Source of the DNA: an uncultured Alphaproteobacteria bacterium
GTDB taxonomy: Bacteria; Pseudomonadota; Alphaproteobacteria; CAAHEQ01; UBA3637
Length of the DNA stretch: 64,000 nucleotides
Direction of reading: 5' to 3'
Assembly (NCBI GenBank): GCA_934202735.1
Contig: CAKPYH010000001.1
Location: 248,001 to 312,000, forward strand
Of this stretch, positions 8,814 to 17,997 are shown in pieces (the stretch's first letter is position 1; the number at the start of each line of letters is the position of its first letter). The position numbers were made by a program, and so were the translations under genes. Below the pieces are notes generated by a model, which saw only the letters and a program-made list of their open reading frames with translations, did no database searches and was not told the origin of the DNA.

Positions 8814-10279
8814 TTGTTTTCCTTTGCTGAGATAAGAGATTTTTTGATATAAATAATGGTCGGGATATATTCATCTCCGTTTTTTTTCGCAACATACGAT
8901 GAAAATGTCTTGGCAACATATTGTGTTTTATCCAAACTCTCTATAAATTCTTCTTCATCCTTCGCACCGAAACAGTCCGTGTGATACGGATGATAGAGTA
9001 TGATATCCGGTGATTTATCGGATTCCGAAAATGACGGCAAGTCATATTGCTTGGTCTGTGCGGTAAACGACCAAAAGTGATGATCATAATTGGCAAACAG
9101 TTTATCGGGAAAATACGGGGCTATGACACAACTCCAAAAACTGGTACCGATAATCACGGGCTTGCTTGACAGGTAGGGGCGAATATAATCCGCCATTTGT
9201 TGCCCTTGAGCGTAAGGCTTGCGAATGTCAAAAACGGCCAAGAAACCTGACCACCCGATCTGAACGACAAACAAAGCCGCCCAAATCCACAAAAAGGGAT
9301 TCCGTTTGAAAGATGCAAAGCGTTTTTGTTGATAAAAAATCCATAGGCAAAAAAGAAGCAGTAAAAACACATATCCCAGATGCCACACAGCAAAGTGAAC
9401 CATCGCAAAGAACAACAACAACGGACCGAACAATATCGCAATCGGCAACAGTTTTTTCCGATCGTCCCTAAACCACAACAGGACGAACAAAACCGTTCCC
9501 ACATACCAAAAAATGTTGCCAACGGACAAGACATCATCATCGGATGAAAAAAACGGCAGAGCTACGATACGTGGCATGTCGGATAATAACTTTTCAAAGG
9601 GTGAAATATGATCATATTTCCCGTCAATAAACGGATTGGTTAAATCCGGGAAAACCACCCAGGCCAAAGCCACAAAACACGCAAACAGGGCGGCCGCTAT
9701 CCCATAGGCCGTACGCCGCCGTTCCCGACCGGATAACAGGTCGCATAAAAACAAAAAGTAAAGCGATCCGGCAATTAAAGCCCCGGGGGTGGAGCTGAAT
9801 GCAAACAGGCCCAAGACCACACCATATCGGATCGGGCGGGTCAGGCGTTGAGGGTACAGTGTTGCCAACAGGGATAAAAACAACAGGGCCGTACAGTATT
9901 GACGGGCCACAATGGTATATTGAAAGAAGATGAAATAAGTGAACGGGATACAGACACGAAACCAAACGGGGAACGGGGCTTTTTTCAAAAATACGGCGAC
10001 ACCCGCCACGCCGAAAACCCAGGGTATCAGGAAAAAACAACGATACGGAAAACCCAGTAAAATCAAACTACGCAATAGGATATGCCACAGGGGCGGTTGG
10101 CCTTCCTGACGGGCATACGTGGTCAAAATATCCCAAAAGCCGCCTTCTCGCGCAATCAACCACGCTTGGGCTTCATCGGCCCATGGTTCGTGATAAAAAC
10201 CGACCAACAATGTCAACAGGGCAAACAAAATGCCTGCCCCGGTTAAAATCAATGTGTCCGTTTTGGGTGAATGTGTCAT
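8810..10279 (-). CDS. Multi-pass GT-C type glycosyltransferase-like membrane protein
   Basis: Roughly ten hydrophobic segments followed by a soluble C-terminal part of about 120 residues. An acidic loop after the first membrane segment reads HEPWADEAQAW, which is like the catalytic loop of ArnT/PMT-type (GT39) enzymes that transfer sugars from polyprenyl carriers. The start at 10279 is preferred over a Met seven codons upstream because AGGAG lies 6 bases before it. It is translationally coupled to the SDR gene. Assignment to the GT-C fold is by motif and topology; donor and acceptor are unknown. Confidence 0.72.
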   Translation of the reverse strand: MTHSPKTDTLILTGAGILFALLTLLVGFYHEPWADEAQAWLIAREGGFWDILTTYARQEGQPPLWHILLRSLILLGFPYRCFFLIPWVFGVAGVAVFLKKAPFPVWFRVCIPFTYFIFFQYTIVARQYCTALLFLSLLATLYPQRLTRPIRYGVVLGLFAFSSTPGALIAGSLYFLFLCDLLSGRERRRTAYGIAAALFACFVALAWVVFPDLTNPFIDGKYDHISPFEKLLSDMPRIVALPFFSSDDDVLSVGNIFWYVGTVLFVLLWFRDDRKKLLPIAILFGPLLLFFAMVHFAVWHLGYVFLLLLFCLWIFYQQKRFASFKRNPFLWIWAALFVVQIGWSGFLAVFDIRKPYAQGQQMADYIRPYLSSKPVIIGTSFWSCVIAPYFPDKLFANYDHHFWSFTAQTKQYDLPSFSESDKSPDIILYHPYHTDCFGAKDEEEFIESLDKTQYVAKTFSSYVAKKNGDEYIPTIIYIKKSLISAKENK

Positions 10280-10354
10280 GAATGCTCCTGGTAAACGCAT
10301 ATCACCATACGTCAGATTGAGCCATAAGTCAAGGAAAAAACGGCCGATTTCCCC

Positions 10355-11572
10355 TTAAAAATGATACTGCACGGACAGGCCGACTAAATCCGTCCGCACA
10401 TGATACTTGGCCCGCAGTGTTGTTCCGCCGGACACGTTATCGGACCAAGCGTGTTTCCAAAACATGTGGGCGTATCCCAAATCTACTTGCCACGGACCGG
10501 TGGTATAACTGGCCCCTACGGATGCAATCCAGCGATCCGAATCGGGTACCCGTGCCGTCCGGTTGGCCGGCCGTTTAACGGCCCCTTGATCAAAAGCAAC
10601 CCCGAACCGATAAGTCCAATGCTGATCCCGGTAGTAGTCCATGCCGGCACCGATCATCCACACGTTGCGCCAATCTTCATTGACGGTCGGCATGTCGGCA
10701 GTTCCGAACCTTTGCCGATAAGCGTCCGAATGAATGTTTAATTTATTAAACCGGCTCCATCGGGTCCACCGTGCCATTGCCGACCACCCGAATGAACCCG
10801 TCCGATGATAAGCCGATAACAGGATATGTTCGGGAAAGACTAACTTGGTGCCGCAATCCCCGGTATAGGTAATGGGGCCCAGATGAAAATAGTGCGGTCC
10901 TTTAATGTTATGAACGGTTTTGGACCGATAGGTCAGGCCGAACCGTGTATTCGGTTGCGGACGGTACATGAGACCCAAAGTATATCCGGGGGCCCATCCG
11001 TCAGCGTTCAAGTCCGATTCCGTTCCCGCGGGAGTTGCATTCGTTAAACGGGCATCTACATATTCCGCAAAACCGCTGGCCCCCACGGAAATGCTGTCGG
11101 TTAGTTGCCATGCCATGGCCAGAGCCGCATCAATCGCATTGATCTCGGAATTCAGGGCATGTGTGGCTCCGAACCAGTTTTTTTTGTAATAGGTCCCTAA
11201 ACCGAAAGGGACATACGCCCCGGCCCCAATCCTGAACCGATCACCCACAGGGGTTTGAACAAACAGATGCGGTAAAACGGCGTTTGTTTTTAACTTGCCT
11301 TTACCGGCCGGCCTTCCAATCAGTTCTCCATCGGCATGGGCGCGAATGGCCACGACATTACCGCCAATCTGCGCCCCCCGTTTTTTAAGCATCATGCCCG
11401 CCGGATTAAACGCAATAGCCGAATAATCATCACCGACAACCCCGGAACCGCCGAACGCACGCCCCAGGTTGGTCACGGAATACTCGCTGAGTTGGTACCC
11501 GCCGGCCAGCGCAGTCCCCGATATGCCCCCGATGATCAGGGCCCCGATTAAAATCTTGTGTAATGTCATCAT
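10355..11572 (-). CDS. FadL/OmpP1-family outer membrane transport protein
   Basis: Predicted 14-stranded outer-membrane channel for hydrophobic compounds. The chosen start (11572) gives a clean signal peptide ending at ALA-G and is preceded by GGAG at good spacing; the Met 17 codons upstream has no such site. The mature N-terminus GYQLSEYS, then GRAFGGSG and the FNPAGM segment, are hallmarks of the FadL family, where the N-terminal hatch plugs the barrel. The protein ends in the C-terminal phenylalanine (VQYHF) typical of outer membrane barrels. About 405 residues, within the family range. Confidence 0.9.
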   Translation of the reverse strand: MMTLHKILIGALIIGGISGTALAGGYQLSEYSVTNLGRAFGGSGVVGDDYSAIAFNPAGMMLKKRGAQIGGNVVAIRAHADGELIGRPAGKGKLKTNAVLPHLFVQTPVGDRFRIGAGAYVPFGLGTYYKKNWFGATHALNSEINAIDAALAMAWQLTDSISVGASGFAEYVDARLTNATPAGTESDLNADGWAPGYTLGLMYRPQPNTRFGLTYRSKTVHNIKGPHYFHLGPITYTGDCGTKLVFPEHILLSAYHRTGSFGWSAMARWTRWSRFNKLNIHSDAYRQRFGTADMPTVNEDWRNVWMIGAGMDYYRDQHWTYRFGVAFDQGAVKRPANRTARVPDSDRWIASVGASYTTGPWQVDLGYAHMFWKHAWSDNVSGGTTLRAKYHVRTDLVGLSVQYHF

Positions 11573-11683
11573 ATTGTCTCCATTTTGATACGTCTGAGAT
11601 GATCTTAGCCGACTTTTAAGCATAAGTCAAGCCAAATGTCATAAATGTGTCATATTAAAATGATAAATCAGCCTGAAAAATGT

Positions 11684-11712
11684 TTGACAAAATAGATAGT
11701 CTGTGCTATACT
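11684..11712 (+). promoter_or_regulatory. Sigma70-type promoter of the LRR-like gene
   Basis: TTGACA at 11684-11689, a 17-base spacer and TATACT at 11707-11712. The predicted transcript starts near 11719 and has a very short leader with GAGGAGG at 11725. Confidence 0.82.
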
Positions 11713-11736
11713 GCCTGTCATATTGAGGAGGATTTT

Positions 11737-12726
11737 ATGGCCGTTAAAACAAATCAATCTGATGATGAAAACAGCAAGAAACCGGATGAATCTGCCCGGT
11801 CAACTCAGGGAAAAGATACCCCTAAATCAGATAAAAAAAATGACGGGTCGTCTAAATTAAACACCGAAATTGAACAGGAATCAACCCTGGAAGAAACGGA
11901 CGATAATGACGATTACCCCTATTTGGAAATTGTCGCCGGCAAACAAGGCAACGTGGAATCTTATGACAACGGGGCCCTGCAACGTACACCGCTGAAAGAT
12001 GGAAAGTATGCTTTTCCGATAGATTTTGATGTGGTGAAAATCAATGCGAATGTGATTTCTTTGATTGATTGGTACGGAAATGTAACGGACTTGGGAAATG
12101 TCGTGTTGAATGCACAACAGGTCAATTTTTCCGAGTGTCCGTCCTTGAAAACGCTACCCCCGATTCACATGGCGGCAGAATTGAATGTAGACGGATGTTC
12201 GGTTCTGAAAACCTTGAATCCTGACACGGTGGTCAAGCATTTGAATTTGTCGGATTCGGGTGTTGTCTTTTTGCCCGAAAGTTTGCGTTGCGCCCAAATC
12301 AAGGTGGCTATGTGTAATAATTTACGTTATATTCATACGGCTATTCCGTCTCAAAACATCATGGGGCTCAGCCATGGCGAAATTCAAAAATGTAAAGTGA
12401 ACTTTTTGTTATCTGATGTGGTGTCCGATGCCGAAAAAGACCAGTATCCGTTAGAAGACAGTAAAATCCAATTTTACCGCGATGATATTGAATATCTGCC
12501 GGCGTGCTTGAAAGGATATCGGGTGTCGGTTTCCGAATGCCCGCGGCTACGGTATATTCATCCGGCCTTGGCGGCGCATAACATTACGGGGCTGACCCCA
12601 AAGGCGATCTGTCAAATGAAGATGCAATACCTGTTTAGCAAAAGCCAAAGCAATGATGAGTTCCAAAAATTCTTCCCGATCTTGAATCGCTTGTGGCAAA
12701 AACGATTTGTACACACCCGGGATTAG
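11737..12726 (+). CDS. Leucine-rich-repeat-like protein of unknown function
   Basis: About 329 residues, no signal peptide or membrane segment. The first ~65 residues are hydrophilic and low-complexity (Ser, Asp, Lys, Glu). The rest shows short LRR-like strands of the pattern hhLNhxxCxxLKTL near residues 130-190. A module is duplicated: LRYIHTAIPSQNIMGL and LRYIHPALAAHNITGL are about 80 residues apart, each followed by a similar basic helix. The start at 11737 is set by GAGGAGG six bases upstream. The layout recalls LRR proteins secreted as effectors, but no secretion signal is recognisable and no function is assigned. Confidence 0.7.
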   Translation: MAVKTNQSDDENSKKPDESARSTQGKDTPKSDKKNDGSSKLNTEIEQESTLEETDDNDDYPYLEIVAGKQGNVESYDNGALQRTPLKDGKYAFPIDFDVVKINANVISLIDWYGNVTDLGNVVLNAQQVNFSECPSLKTLPPIHMAAELNVDGCSVLKTLNPDTVVKHLNLSDSGVVFLPESLRCAQIKVAMCNNLRYIHTAIPSQNIMGLSHGEIQKCKVNFLLSDVVSDAEKDQYPLEDSKIQFYRDDIEYLPACLKGYRVSVSECPRLRYIHPALAAHNITGLTPKAICQMKMQYLFSKSQSNDEFQKFFPILNRLWQKRFVHTRD

Positions 12727-12893
12727 GGCGGTTGAGAATTTATTGACAATACACCGGCGTTTCTCGCCCTGCCTTCTTTCCCCACCGGGGTTCCACTCTC
12801 CCCCGCCATCTTCCTGGCGTTTTTTATATTGTCATCTTCGGGCTTGACCCACACGCTTACTCTCTCTCGTCATCTTCAGGCAGTTTTTAGTAT

Positions 12894-12975
12894 TGTCATC
12901 TTCGGGCTTGACCCGGAGATCCAGGGGGCATAAAGTCTTTATTCTTTATGGATTCCCGCTTCCGCGGGAATGACA
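12894..12975 (-). repeat. Cloverleaf repeat, 82 bp
   Basis: Begins TGTCAT and ends ATGACA. It contains a CGGGCTTGACCCG hairpin arm, a central arm and a TCCCGCTTCCGCGGGA hairpin arm. It is almost the exact reverse complement of the copy at 17640-17721. Confidence 0.85.
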
Positions 12976-13051
12976 ATAGAAAAAAATGAGAAATGACAAT
13001 AGTGAGAAACCGGGAATGATAGGGTAAGGGGACCCATACACATACTCTCCC

Positions 13052-13150
13052 TGTCATCTTCGGGCTTGACCCGGAGATCCAGGAAAAGAGAAGTCAATAT
13101 ATTATAAGGATTTTAATACCCAATGGATTCCCGTTTTCACGGGAATGACA
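13052..13150 (-). repeat. Cloverleaf repeat, 99 bp
   Basis: Same TGTCAT...ATGACA ends and hairpin arms as the 82-bp form, with a longer central spacer. The second arm is of the CCCGTTTTCACGGG type. Confidence 0.82.
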
Positions 13151-13216
13151 ACGAGTATAGAACTTGTTATCTTCGGGCCCCACCGGAGATCCAGGGGAGA
13201 GAAGTCTTCTTTCTTT

Positions 13217-13402
13217 TCACAGTGTTTCACGGGTACACGTCCGCATGTACAGGGTCCCCGTCAAAACGTTGTGTTCCATCACACACCGGGTAATGGTCAG
13301 GCTCTTATCGGGATTGACATGTACGTCCGAAACAACCGGCACCTGCGAACACGCCCCCAGGGACAAGACAACACCCCATACAATTAAAATCCGTTTCATC
13401 AT
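13217..13402 (-). CDS. Small lipoprotein, copy A
   Basis: 61 residues with a hydrophobic signal and the lipobox LGAC at about 16-19, so it is predicted to be a lipid-anchored periplasmic or outer-membrane protein of about 43 residues. The mature part has two more cysteines. A GGAAGG ribosome site sits 5 bases before the first of two tandem ATG codons. The protein is identical to copy B at 18378-18563 although the genes differ at two silent sites. No family recognised. Confidence 0.75.
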   Translation of the reverse strand: MMKRILIVWGVVLSLGACSQVPVVSDVHVNPDKSLTITRCVMEHNVLTGTLYMRTCTRETL

Positions 13403-13580
13403 TCACCTTCCGAAAAGCCTTGATGAGAGGCGGCTGGAAGTTGGAAACTACTACAAAATAGTGCGATATATTCGGCCGTCAGGCCTTATTTTATCACCTT
13501 CCAACCGTATAACAGTTGGATAATGTGTTTTATGTATAGGGCTTCCAAACCCCGGGGCGGGAATCATCTGCCCTGTTTTT

Positions 13581-13609
13581 ACTTTATCCGATTTTCAGAG
13601 AAATGTCAA
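13581..13609 (-). promoter_or_regulatory. Promoter of lipoprotein copy A
   Basis: On the minus strand TTGACA (13609-13604), a 17-base spacer and TAAAGT (13586-13581). The predicted transcript has a leader of about 170 bases before the ATG at 13402. Confidence 0.7.
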
Positions 13610-13632
13610 AGGGAAAGTGAATAAACGACAGA

Positions 13633-13714
13633 TGTCATCTTCGGGCTTGACCCGAAGATCCAGGAAACATAAGGTCTTCTTTTATCCTGGATTCCCGTTT
13701 TCACGGGAATGACA
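13633..13714 (-). repeat. Cloverleaf repeat, 82 bp
   Basis: TGTCAT...ATGACA element with arms CGGGCTTGACCCG and CCCGTTTTCACGGG. It overlaps the outer 14 bases of inverted copy A. Bases 13715-13870 continue with degenerate half-units and no gene. Confidence 0.85.
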
Positions 13715-13870
13715 ATAGAAAAAAAATGGGAAATGACAATAGTGAGAAACCGGGAATGATAGGGGAAGGGGACCCGAGCATTCACTATTCCCTGTCATCT
13801 TCGGCAATTTTTAGTATTGTCATCTTCAGGCCTGCATGCCCTTATTGAAGCAACACCCTGCACCGGGTGT

Positions 13871-15049
13871 TTATTCTACCAGGTTTTCAAAATAATCATC
13901 TACTGCCCGGACCAAAGCTTGGGCCAATTTTTTCCGATAGGCCGATCGTTGCAGGTTGCGATCTTCCGTTTTGTTGGATAAATAGCCTAATTCAACCAAT
14001 ACGGATGGGATATTGGGGGATTTCAATACCACAAAACCCGCCATGCGATGAGCATTAGGAACCAGTTGCACCGTCTTGCGCATTTCCCGAACTACGCATT
14101 TTGCATACTGTGCCGATCGATTCATAACTTCCGTTTTGGCCAGGTCTAACAGTACCGGGGCCGCTTGCGGATCTATATCGGATAAGTCGGTTGTCAATAA
14201 AATATCAGCTTTGTTTTCCCGTTCGGCCAAAGCGGCGGCTTCGGCATCGGAGGCCCGTTCGGAAATGGTGTACACGGACAAGCCCCGAGCTGACGGATTT
14301 TTGGCACTATCGGCATGAATGGAAATAAACAGGTCCGCATTGGCGTCATGGGCTTTTTTTATCCGGCCGCGCAAGGGAATGAAAATATCCGAATCTCGGG
14401 TTAAAACGACTTTATAGCCTGCCGCTCTCAAAAGGTCCCGTGTCTCGCGAGCCATGTTCAGGGTGATGTTTTTTTCGTAATGGCCCGATCGGGAAATAGC
14501 CCCTGGATCTTGGCCCCCGTGGCCGGGATCCAACATGACAATACGTTGTTTTTTACGGACCGGTGTGTTAAAAGGCCTCAAACCGCCGGCACCGACCCTG
14601 GGGGTTTGAATCGCTGTCGGAATTTCAGGCAGCGAGTCAGATGTGTTTTGTGTCAAATCCAACACAAATCGCCATCCTTTACCGCTTTGCGGTTTTAATA
14701 AAAAGTGCTTTTCCGTCAAGGGTTGATTGGGTAAATCCAACACAACGCGGGCCGTTCCGACTTTGGGGACACCGGTGCGCAGGCCTCGTACAAATCCGGT
14801 GCCGGCGGGTACATTTTTTTGAACGGCGGGGGCAAAGACGGATTGATCAAAATCAACGACTAAACGGGGCGGAGCCGTCAAACGTGAAACATACACACCT
14901 GTTTCAGCCGATAATTCGGCCACCAATCGGACCGTTCCGGGGGCATTTGCCGCCAAACGCAGATCCGTAATGGTGGCGGCTTGTGCCGGAAAACCGCACC
15001 ATACACAGGCAATACCCGCCCAAAATAAAATCGTTTTGATCCACTTCAT
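13871..15049 (-). CDS. amiC: N-acetylmuramoyl-L-alanine amidase (AmiC type)
   Basis: Periplasmic zinc amidase that splits septal peptidoglycan during cell separation. 392 residues: a Sec signal peptide ending near PAQA, an AMIN domain (about 25-125) that targets the division site, a linker, then an Amidase_3 domain. Zinc and catalytic residues are visible in LDPGHGG, the downstream Glu in GHYEKN, SIHAD, and the catalytic Glu in VLVELGYLSN. It lies inside the segment bounded by the 445-bp inverted copies and is transcribed away from rne. A division-associated EnvC/NlpD-type activator would be expected but is not here. Confidence 0.93.
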   Translation of the reverse strand: MKWIKTILFWAGIACVWCGFPAQAATITDLRLAANAPGTVRLVAELSAETGVYVSRLTAPPRLVVDFDQSVFAPAVQKNVPAGTGFVRGLRTGVPKVGTARVVLDLPNQPLTEKHFLLKPQSGKGWRFVLDLTQNTSDSLPEIPTAIQTPRVGAGGLRPFNTPVRKKQRIVMLDPGHGGQDPGAISRSGHYEKNITLNMARETRDLLRAAGYKVVLTRDSDIFIPLRGRIKKAHDANADLFISIHADSAKNPSARGLSVYTISERASDAEAAALAERENKADILLTTDLSDIDPQAAPVLLDLAKTEVMNRSAQYAKCVVREMRKTVQLVPNAHRMAGFVVLKSPNIPSVLVELGYLSNKTEDRNLQRSAYRKKLAQALVRAVDDYFENLVE

Positions 15050-15079
15050 AAAAAAAATAATCCGACTCTGAAAAAAAAC

Positions 15080-15108
15080 TTGCTTATTTAGTCATATATC
15101 TATATAAT
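15080..15108 (+). promoter_or_regulatory. Promoter of rne
   Basis: TTGCTT at 15080-15085, a 17-base spacer and a perfect TATAAT at 15103-15108. This predicts a leader of about 165 bases before the rne start. Confidence 0.72.
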
Positions 15109-15164
15109 GAAAAAAGCAATCAAAAAATGATTGTTCCAGAAATTTTTTAAAATCGGGAGATACC

Positions 15165-15280
15165 ATGATGAAAATACTTTTTGACTATGGCTGCCTGTTT
15201 CAGGTGCTTGTCCCGGTTTTATGGTTGATCGGGTTGCTGAAACCCGATATTGGTTTACACAAGTTAAAGGAATATACAGT
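15165..15280 (+). promoter_or_regulatory. rne leader with hairpin and overlapping upstream reading frame
   Basis: A hairpin with an 8-bp perfect stem (15228-15235 with 15241-15248) lies 32 bases before the rne start. A reading frame opens at 15165 behind GGGAG and runs in another frame across the rne start to 15413; its first ~30 residues are hydrophobic. Long rne leaders mediate autoregulation in enterobacteria; the same role here is an inference. Confidence 0.4.
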
Positions 15281-17545
15281 ATGTCAAAACAGATGCTTAT
15301 TGACGCGACACATGCGGAAGAAACGCGTGTTGTGGTTTTGGATGACGGGCGGTTGGACGAATTTGATGTTGATACCTCCACCAAAAAACAGATTAAAGGA
15401 AACATTTATTTAGCGAAAGTCGTGCGGGTTGAACCGTCCTTGCAGGCTGCCTTTGTGGAATACGGCGGTAATCGCCACGGATTTTTGGCATTCAGCGAAA
15501 TCCACCCCGATTATTATCAAATCCCGGTGGCAGATCGGGAAGCCCTGAAAGAACAAATGAAATCCGAAACGGCGGATAAGGCCGAAGCGGACACCGATGA
15601 GGTACCCGGCGATACCGCCGTATCGGATGTAGAAACGGTCAGTGATACGGAAGCCGAAGAAGTGGCGCACCATCACATGTCCTTTTTCCGCCGATATAAA
15701 ATTCAAGAAGTGATTCGTCAAGGCCAAGTGATGTTGGTTCAGGTAGTGAAAGAAGAACGCGGCAACAAAGGGGCGGCTTTAACCACCTATCTGTCTTTGG
15801 CGGGCCGGTTCAGCGTTTTAATGCCCAACAACGGGAAAGGCGGCGGGGTCTCCCGTAAAATCAACAATGTGAAAGAACGCAAAACATTGCGGGCGATTGT
15901 GGATAAATTGCCCATTCCCGATGGTATGAGTGTCATTATCCGGACCGCCGGTCAAGGAAAAACCAAGGCCGAAATCAAACGGGACTATGATTACCTGATT
16001 AAAACCTGGATGCAAATTCGGGAAGATACCATTGCCTCTATTGCTCCCAAATTGATCCATGAAGAAGGCGACATTATCAAGCGTTCTTTACGCGATGTGT
16101 TTACCCCCGATATTGATGAAATTTTGGTCGCCGGAGAAGATATCTTCAAAACCACGCGAACATTTATGAAAACCCTGATGCCGTCTCAGGCTAAAAAAGT
16201 CAAGCAATACAAAGGGACCTTACCTTTGTTCCAGGAATATCAGGTGGAATCACAACTGGAAGCTATCCACAGTAATATCGTTCAACTGCGGTCGGGTGGC
16301 TATTTGGTGATTGACCAAACCGAAGCTTTAGTGTCGGTAGATGTGAACTCGGGCCGTGCGACACGGGAACATAATATTGAAGAAACCGCCTTGCGGACAA
16401 ACCTGGAAACATGTGATGAGCTGGCTCGTCAATTACGCCTGCGTGATATGGCCGGATTGATCGTGATTGACTTTATAGATATGGATGAGCAACGCAACAA
16501 TGCGGCGGTAGAACGGCGGTTAAAGGAAGCCTTGAAAAAGGATAGAGCCCGCATTCAAGTGGGCAAGATATCGGGCTTCGGGCTGATGGAAATGTCGCGC
16601 CAACGCTTGCATTCCAGTTTCTTGGAAAGCAGTTATCATGTCTGTCCTTATTGCGGGGGAAAAGGATTGGTACGTTCTACGGAATCCAGTGCTATGCACG
16701 CCTTGCACGTCTTGGACGAAGCGGCGGCCAAAAACCAAAATACCACGGTGATTATGTCGCTGCCGCCGGCGGTGGCTTTCTATGTTCTGAACATGAAACG
16801 AGATACTTTGACGGCTATTGAAACGCAATTTCATGTCCATGTACAAATTCAAGGCGACGAGACATTATTAAAGCCGTCTGATTTCCGTATTGAAAGATTA
16901 CGTGATAATGGAGATAAAACGCCGATTCAGACACTGGCACCGGCTTTCAGAAGACCTGATAAAAACAGCGGTCAAATGCAATCCATTGATGCAATTGTGC
17001 AAGCGGCCAGTGAAGAAGAAACCGGTGGTCGGCGGCGGCGGTCGCGGAATCAACGGAGACGGGATTGGAAGCGCAAGCAAAAACAGCTGGCGGCGGATCA
17101 GGCGGCCATCAATGATGATCGGCACCCGGATGCAGGGGAAACATCAGACGTTTCCGAGAGACAAAATCAAACAGAACCACCCGTGGCAACAGAGGCGGCG
17201 GAACACTTTACCGTTGTTGAACAAACGTCCTTAAAAGACGAAGAAGCCACCGGTGAAAATCGCCCGAAAGGCAAGTATCGGGATCGGCGGAATCGGCGCG
17301 GTCGGTCCCGCACGGATAAAGCGACAGCAGCCAACGGGGGCAAAAAGGCCAATCTTGTCCCGGCCGTTCGTGAAAATCGGATACCGGCTCAGCGGGAAGA
17401 ACACCCCGTCCCCGCCCCGCATCAGGATCATCCTGTCCCCAGCAAACGATCGGACAATCCTGTCCCGACCGTAGTGGATGAACCAAAGAAAAACCTGAAA
17501 AAGGGCGGCTGGTGGAACCGCCTGATGGGTCAAGATAAACAATAG
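15281..17545 (+). CDS. rne: Ribonuclease E/G
   Basis: Endoribonuclease for mRNA decay and rRNA/tRNA processing and scaffold of the degradosome. The start at 15281 gives the canonical N-terminus MSKQMLIDATHAEETRV; the in-frame upstream extension lacks family similarity. 754 residues: an S1 domain interrupted by an acidic insert (about 110-150), the catalytic core with DVNSGRATREHN, and the zinc-link CPYCGGKG near 460. A long Arg/Lys/Glu/Pro-rich disordered C-terminus with RRRRSRNQRRR-like clusters probably binds RNA and partner enzymes. It is flanked by a strong terminator. Confidence 0.95.
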   Translation: MSKQMLIDATHAEETRVVVLDDGRLDEFDVDTSTKKQIKGNIYLAKVVRVEPSLQAAFVEYGGNRHGFLAFSEIHPDYYQIPVADREALKEQMKSETADKAEADTDEVPGDTAVSDVETVSDTEAEEVAHHHMSFFRRYKIQEVIRQGQVMLVQVVKEERGNKGAALTTYLSLAGRFSVLMPNNGKGGGVSRKINNVKERKTLRAIVDKLPIPDGMSVIIRTAGQGKTKAEIKRDYDYLIKTWMQIREDTIASIAPKLIHEEGDIIKRSLRDVFTPDIDEILVAGEDIFKTTRTFMKTLMPSQAKKVKQYKGTLPLFQEYQVESQLEAIHSNIVQLRSGGYLVIDQTEALVSVDVNSGRATREHNIEETALRTNLETCDELARQLRLRDMAGLIVIDFIDMDEQRNNAAVERRLKEALKKDRARIQVGKISGFGLMEMSRQRLHSSFLESSYHVCPYCGGKGLVRSTESSAMHALHVLDEAAAKNQNTTVIMSLPPAVAFYVLNMKRDTLTAIETQFHVHVQIQGDETLLKPSDFRIERLRDNGDKTPIQTLAPAFRRPDKNSGQMQSIDAIVQAASEEETGGRRRRSRNQRRRDWKRKQKQLAADQAAINDDRHPDAGETSDVSERQNQTEPPVATEAAEHFTVVEQTSLKDEEATGENRPKGKYRDRRNRRGRSRTDKATAANGGKKANLVPAVRENRIPAQREEHPVPAPHQDHPVPSKRSDNPVPTVVDEPKKNLKKGGWWNRLMGQDKQ

Positions 17546-17549
17546 CGAC

Positions 17550-17580
17550 ATGCCCCGCCCTGTGCGGGGCATTATTTTTT
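17550..17580 (+). terminator. Rho-independent terminator of rne
   Basis: 9-bp perfect stem ATGCCCCGC / GCGGGGCAT (17550-17558 with 17564-17572), loop CCTGT, then a T-rich tail. Confidence 0.92.
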
Positions 17581-17639
17581 GTGGAATAGACGGGTGCATT
17601 CCCATTTTTCTCTTTTGTCATTCCCAATTTTTTTTCTTT

Positions 17640-17721
17640 TGTCATTCCCGTGAAAACGGGAATCCATAAAGAATAAAGACTTTATGCCCCCTGGATCTCC
17701 GGGTCAAGCCCGAAGATGACA
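17640..17721 (+). repeat. Cloverleaf repeat, 82 bp
   Basis: TGTCATTCCCG... to ...GAAGATGACA. Arms are CCCGTGAAAACGGG and CGGGTCAAGCCCG. It pairs almost perfectly, in inverted orientation, with 12894-12975. Confidence 0.87.
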
Positions 17722-17789
17722 GGCCTACTCCTATTCTGTCATTCCCGCGGAAGCGGGAATCCATTGGGCACTTAAATCAAAATAGTACA

Positions 17790-17985
17790 ATTCCACCTAG
17801 ATTTCAAACGGCGGACAAAGAGTTGTCCTTGTTTTCAATAAGGTGAATGGCGAAGCATAAAAACTTGCCACCGGCAACTTTTTATTTGCGCAGTCCCGTG
17901 GAAGCGGGGGCCGAAGGCAACGCCGACAGGCGGCCCCGAACGCAGTGAGCGGGTAAGCGCAGCGCATAAATCCAAAATGCCAGAC
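17790..17985 (+). repeat. Long dispersed repeat (about 190 bp)
   Basis: Begins TTCCACCTAGATTTCAAACG and runs through the GGCGAAGCATAAAAACTTGC segment to AGCGCATAAATCC. Near-identical long copies are at 33170-33431 and, reversed, 49044-49310; a part is inside 34089-34245. Open frames through it are by-products of the repeat. Confidence 0.85.
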
Positions 17986-17997
17986 CACCCCACCCGT

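Larger units (their letters stand above)
12727..13201. repeat. Gene-free interval filled with MITE-like repeats
   Basis: No coding sequence seen. The stretch holds two full copies of the cloverleaf repeat (12894-12975, 13052-13150) plus partial units carrying the TGTCATCTTCGGGC half, for example near 12832-12850 and at 13169-13195. It ends at the 445-bp inverted copy A. Confidence 0.8.
13202..13646 (-). repeat. 445-bp inverted duplication, copy A (promoter, leader and lipoprotein gene)
   Basis: Inverted partner of 18134-18578. I see only three base differences, all in the last part of the gene: two are synonymous and one changes the stop codon (TGA here, TAA in copy B). The promoter and the ~170-base leader are identical. 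The two copies face each other across amiC and rne. The outer end overlaps a cloverleaf repeat (13633-13714). Confidence 0.92.

Noticed and set aside
8810..10300. Start of the GT-C gene at 10300
   Set aside because: The ATG at 10279 has AGGAG at proper spacing, while 10300 has no ribosome site.
12727..13714. Possible CRISPR array in the repeat cluster
   Set aside because: Repeats are long, palindromic, variably spaced and in both orientations; spacers are not uniform and no cas genes are present.
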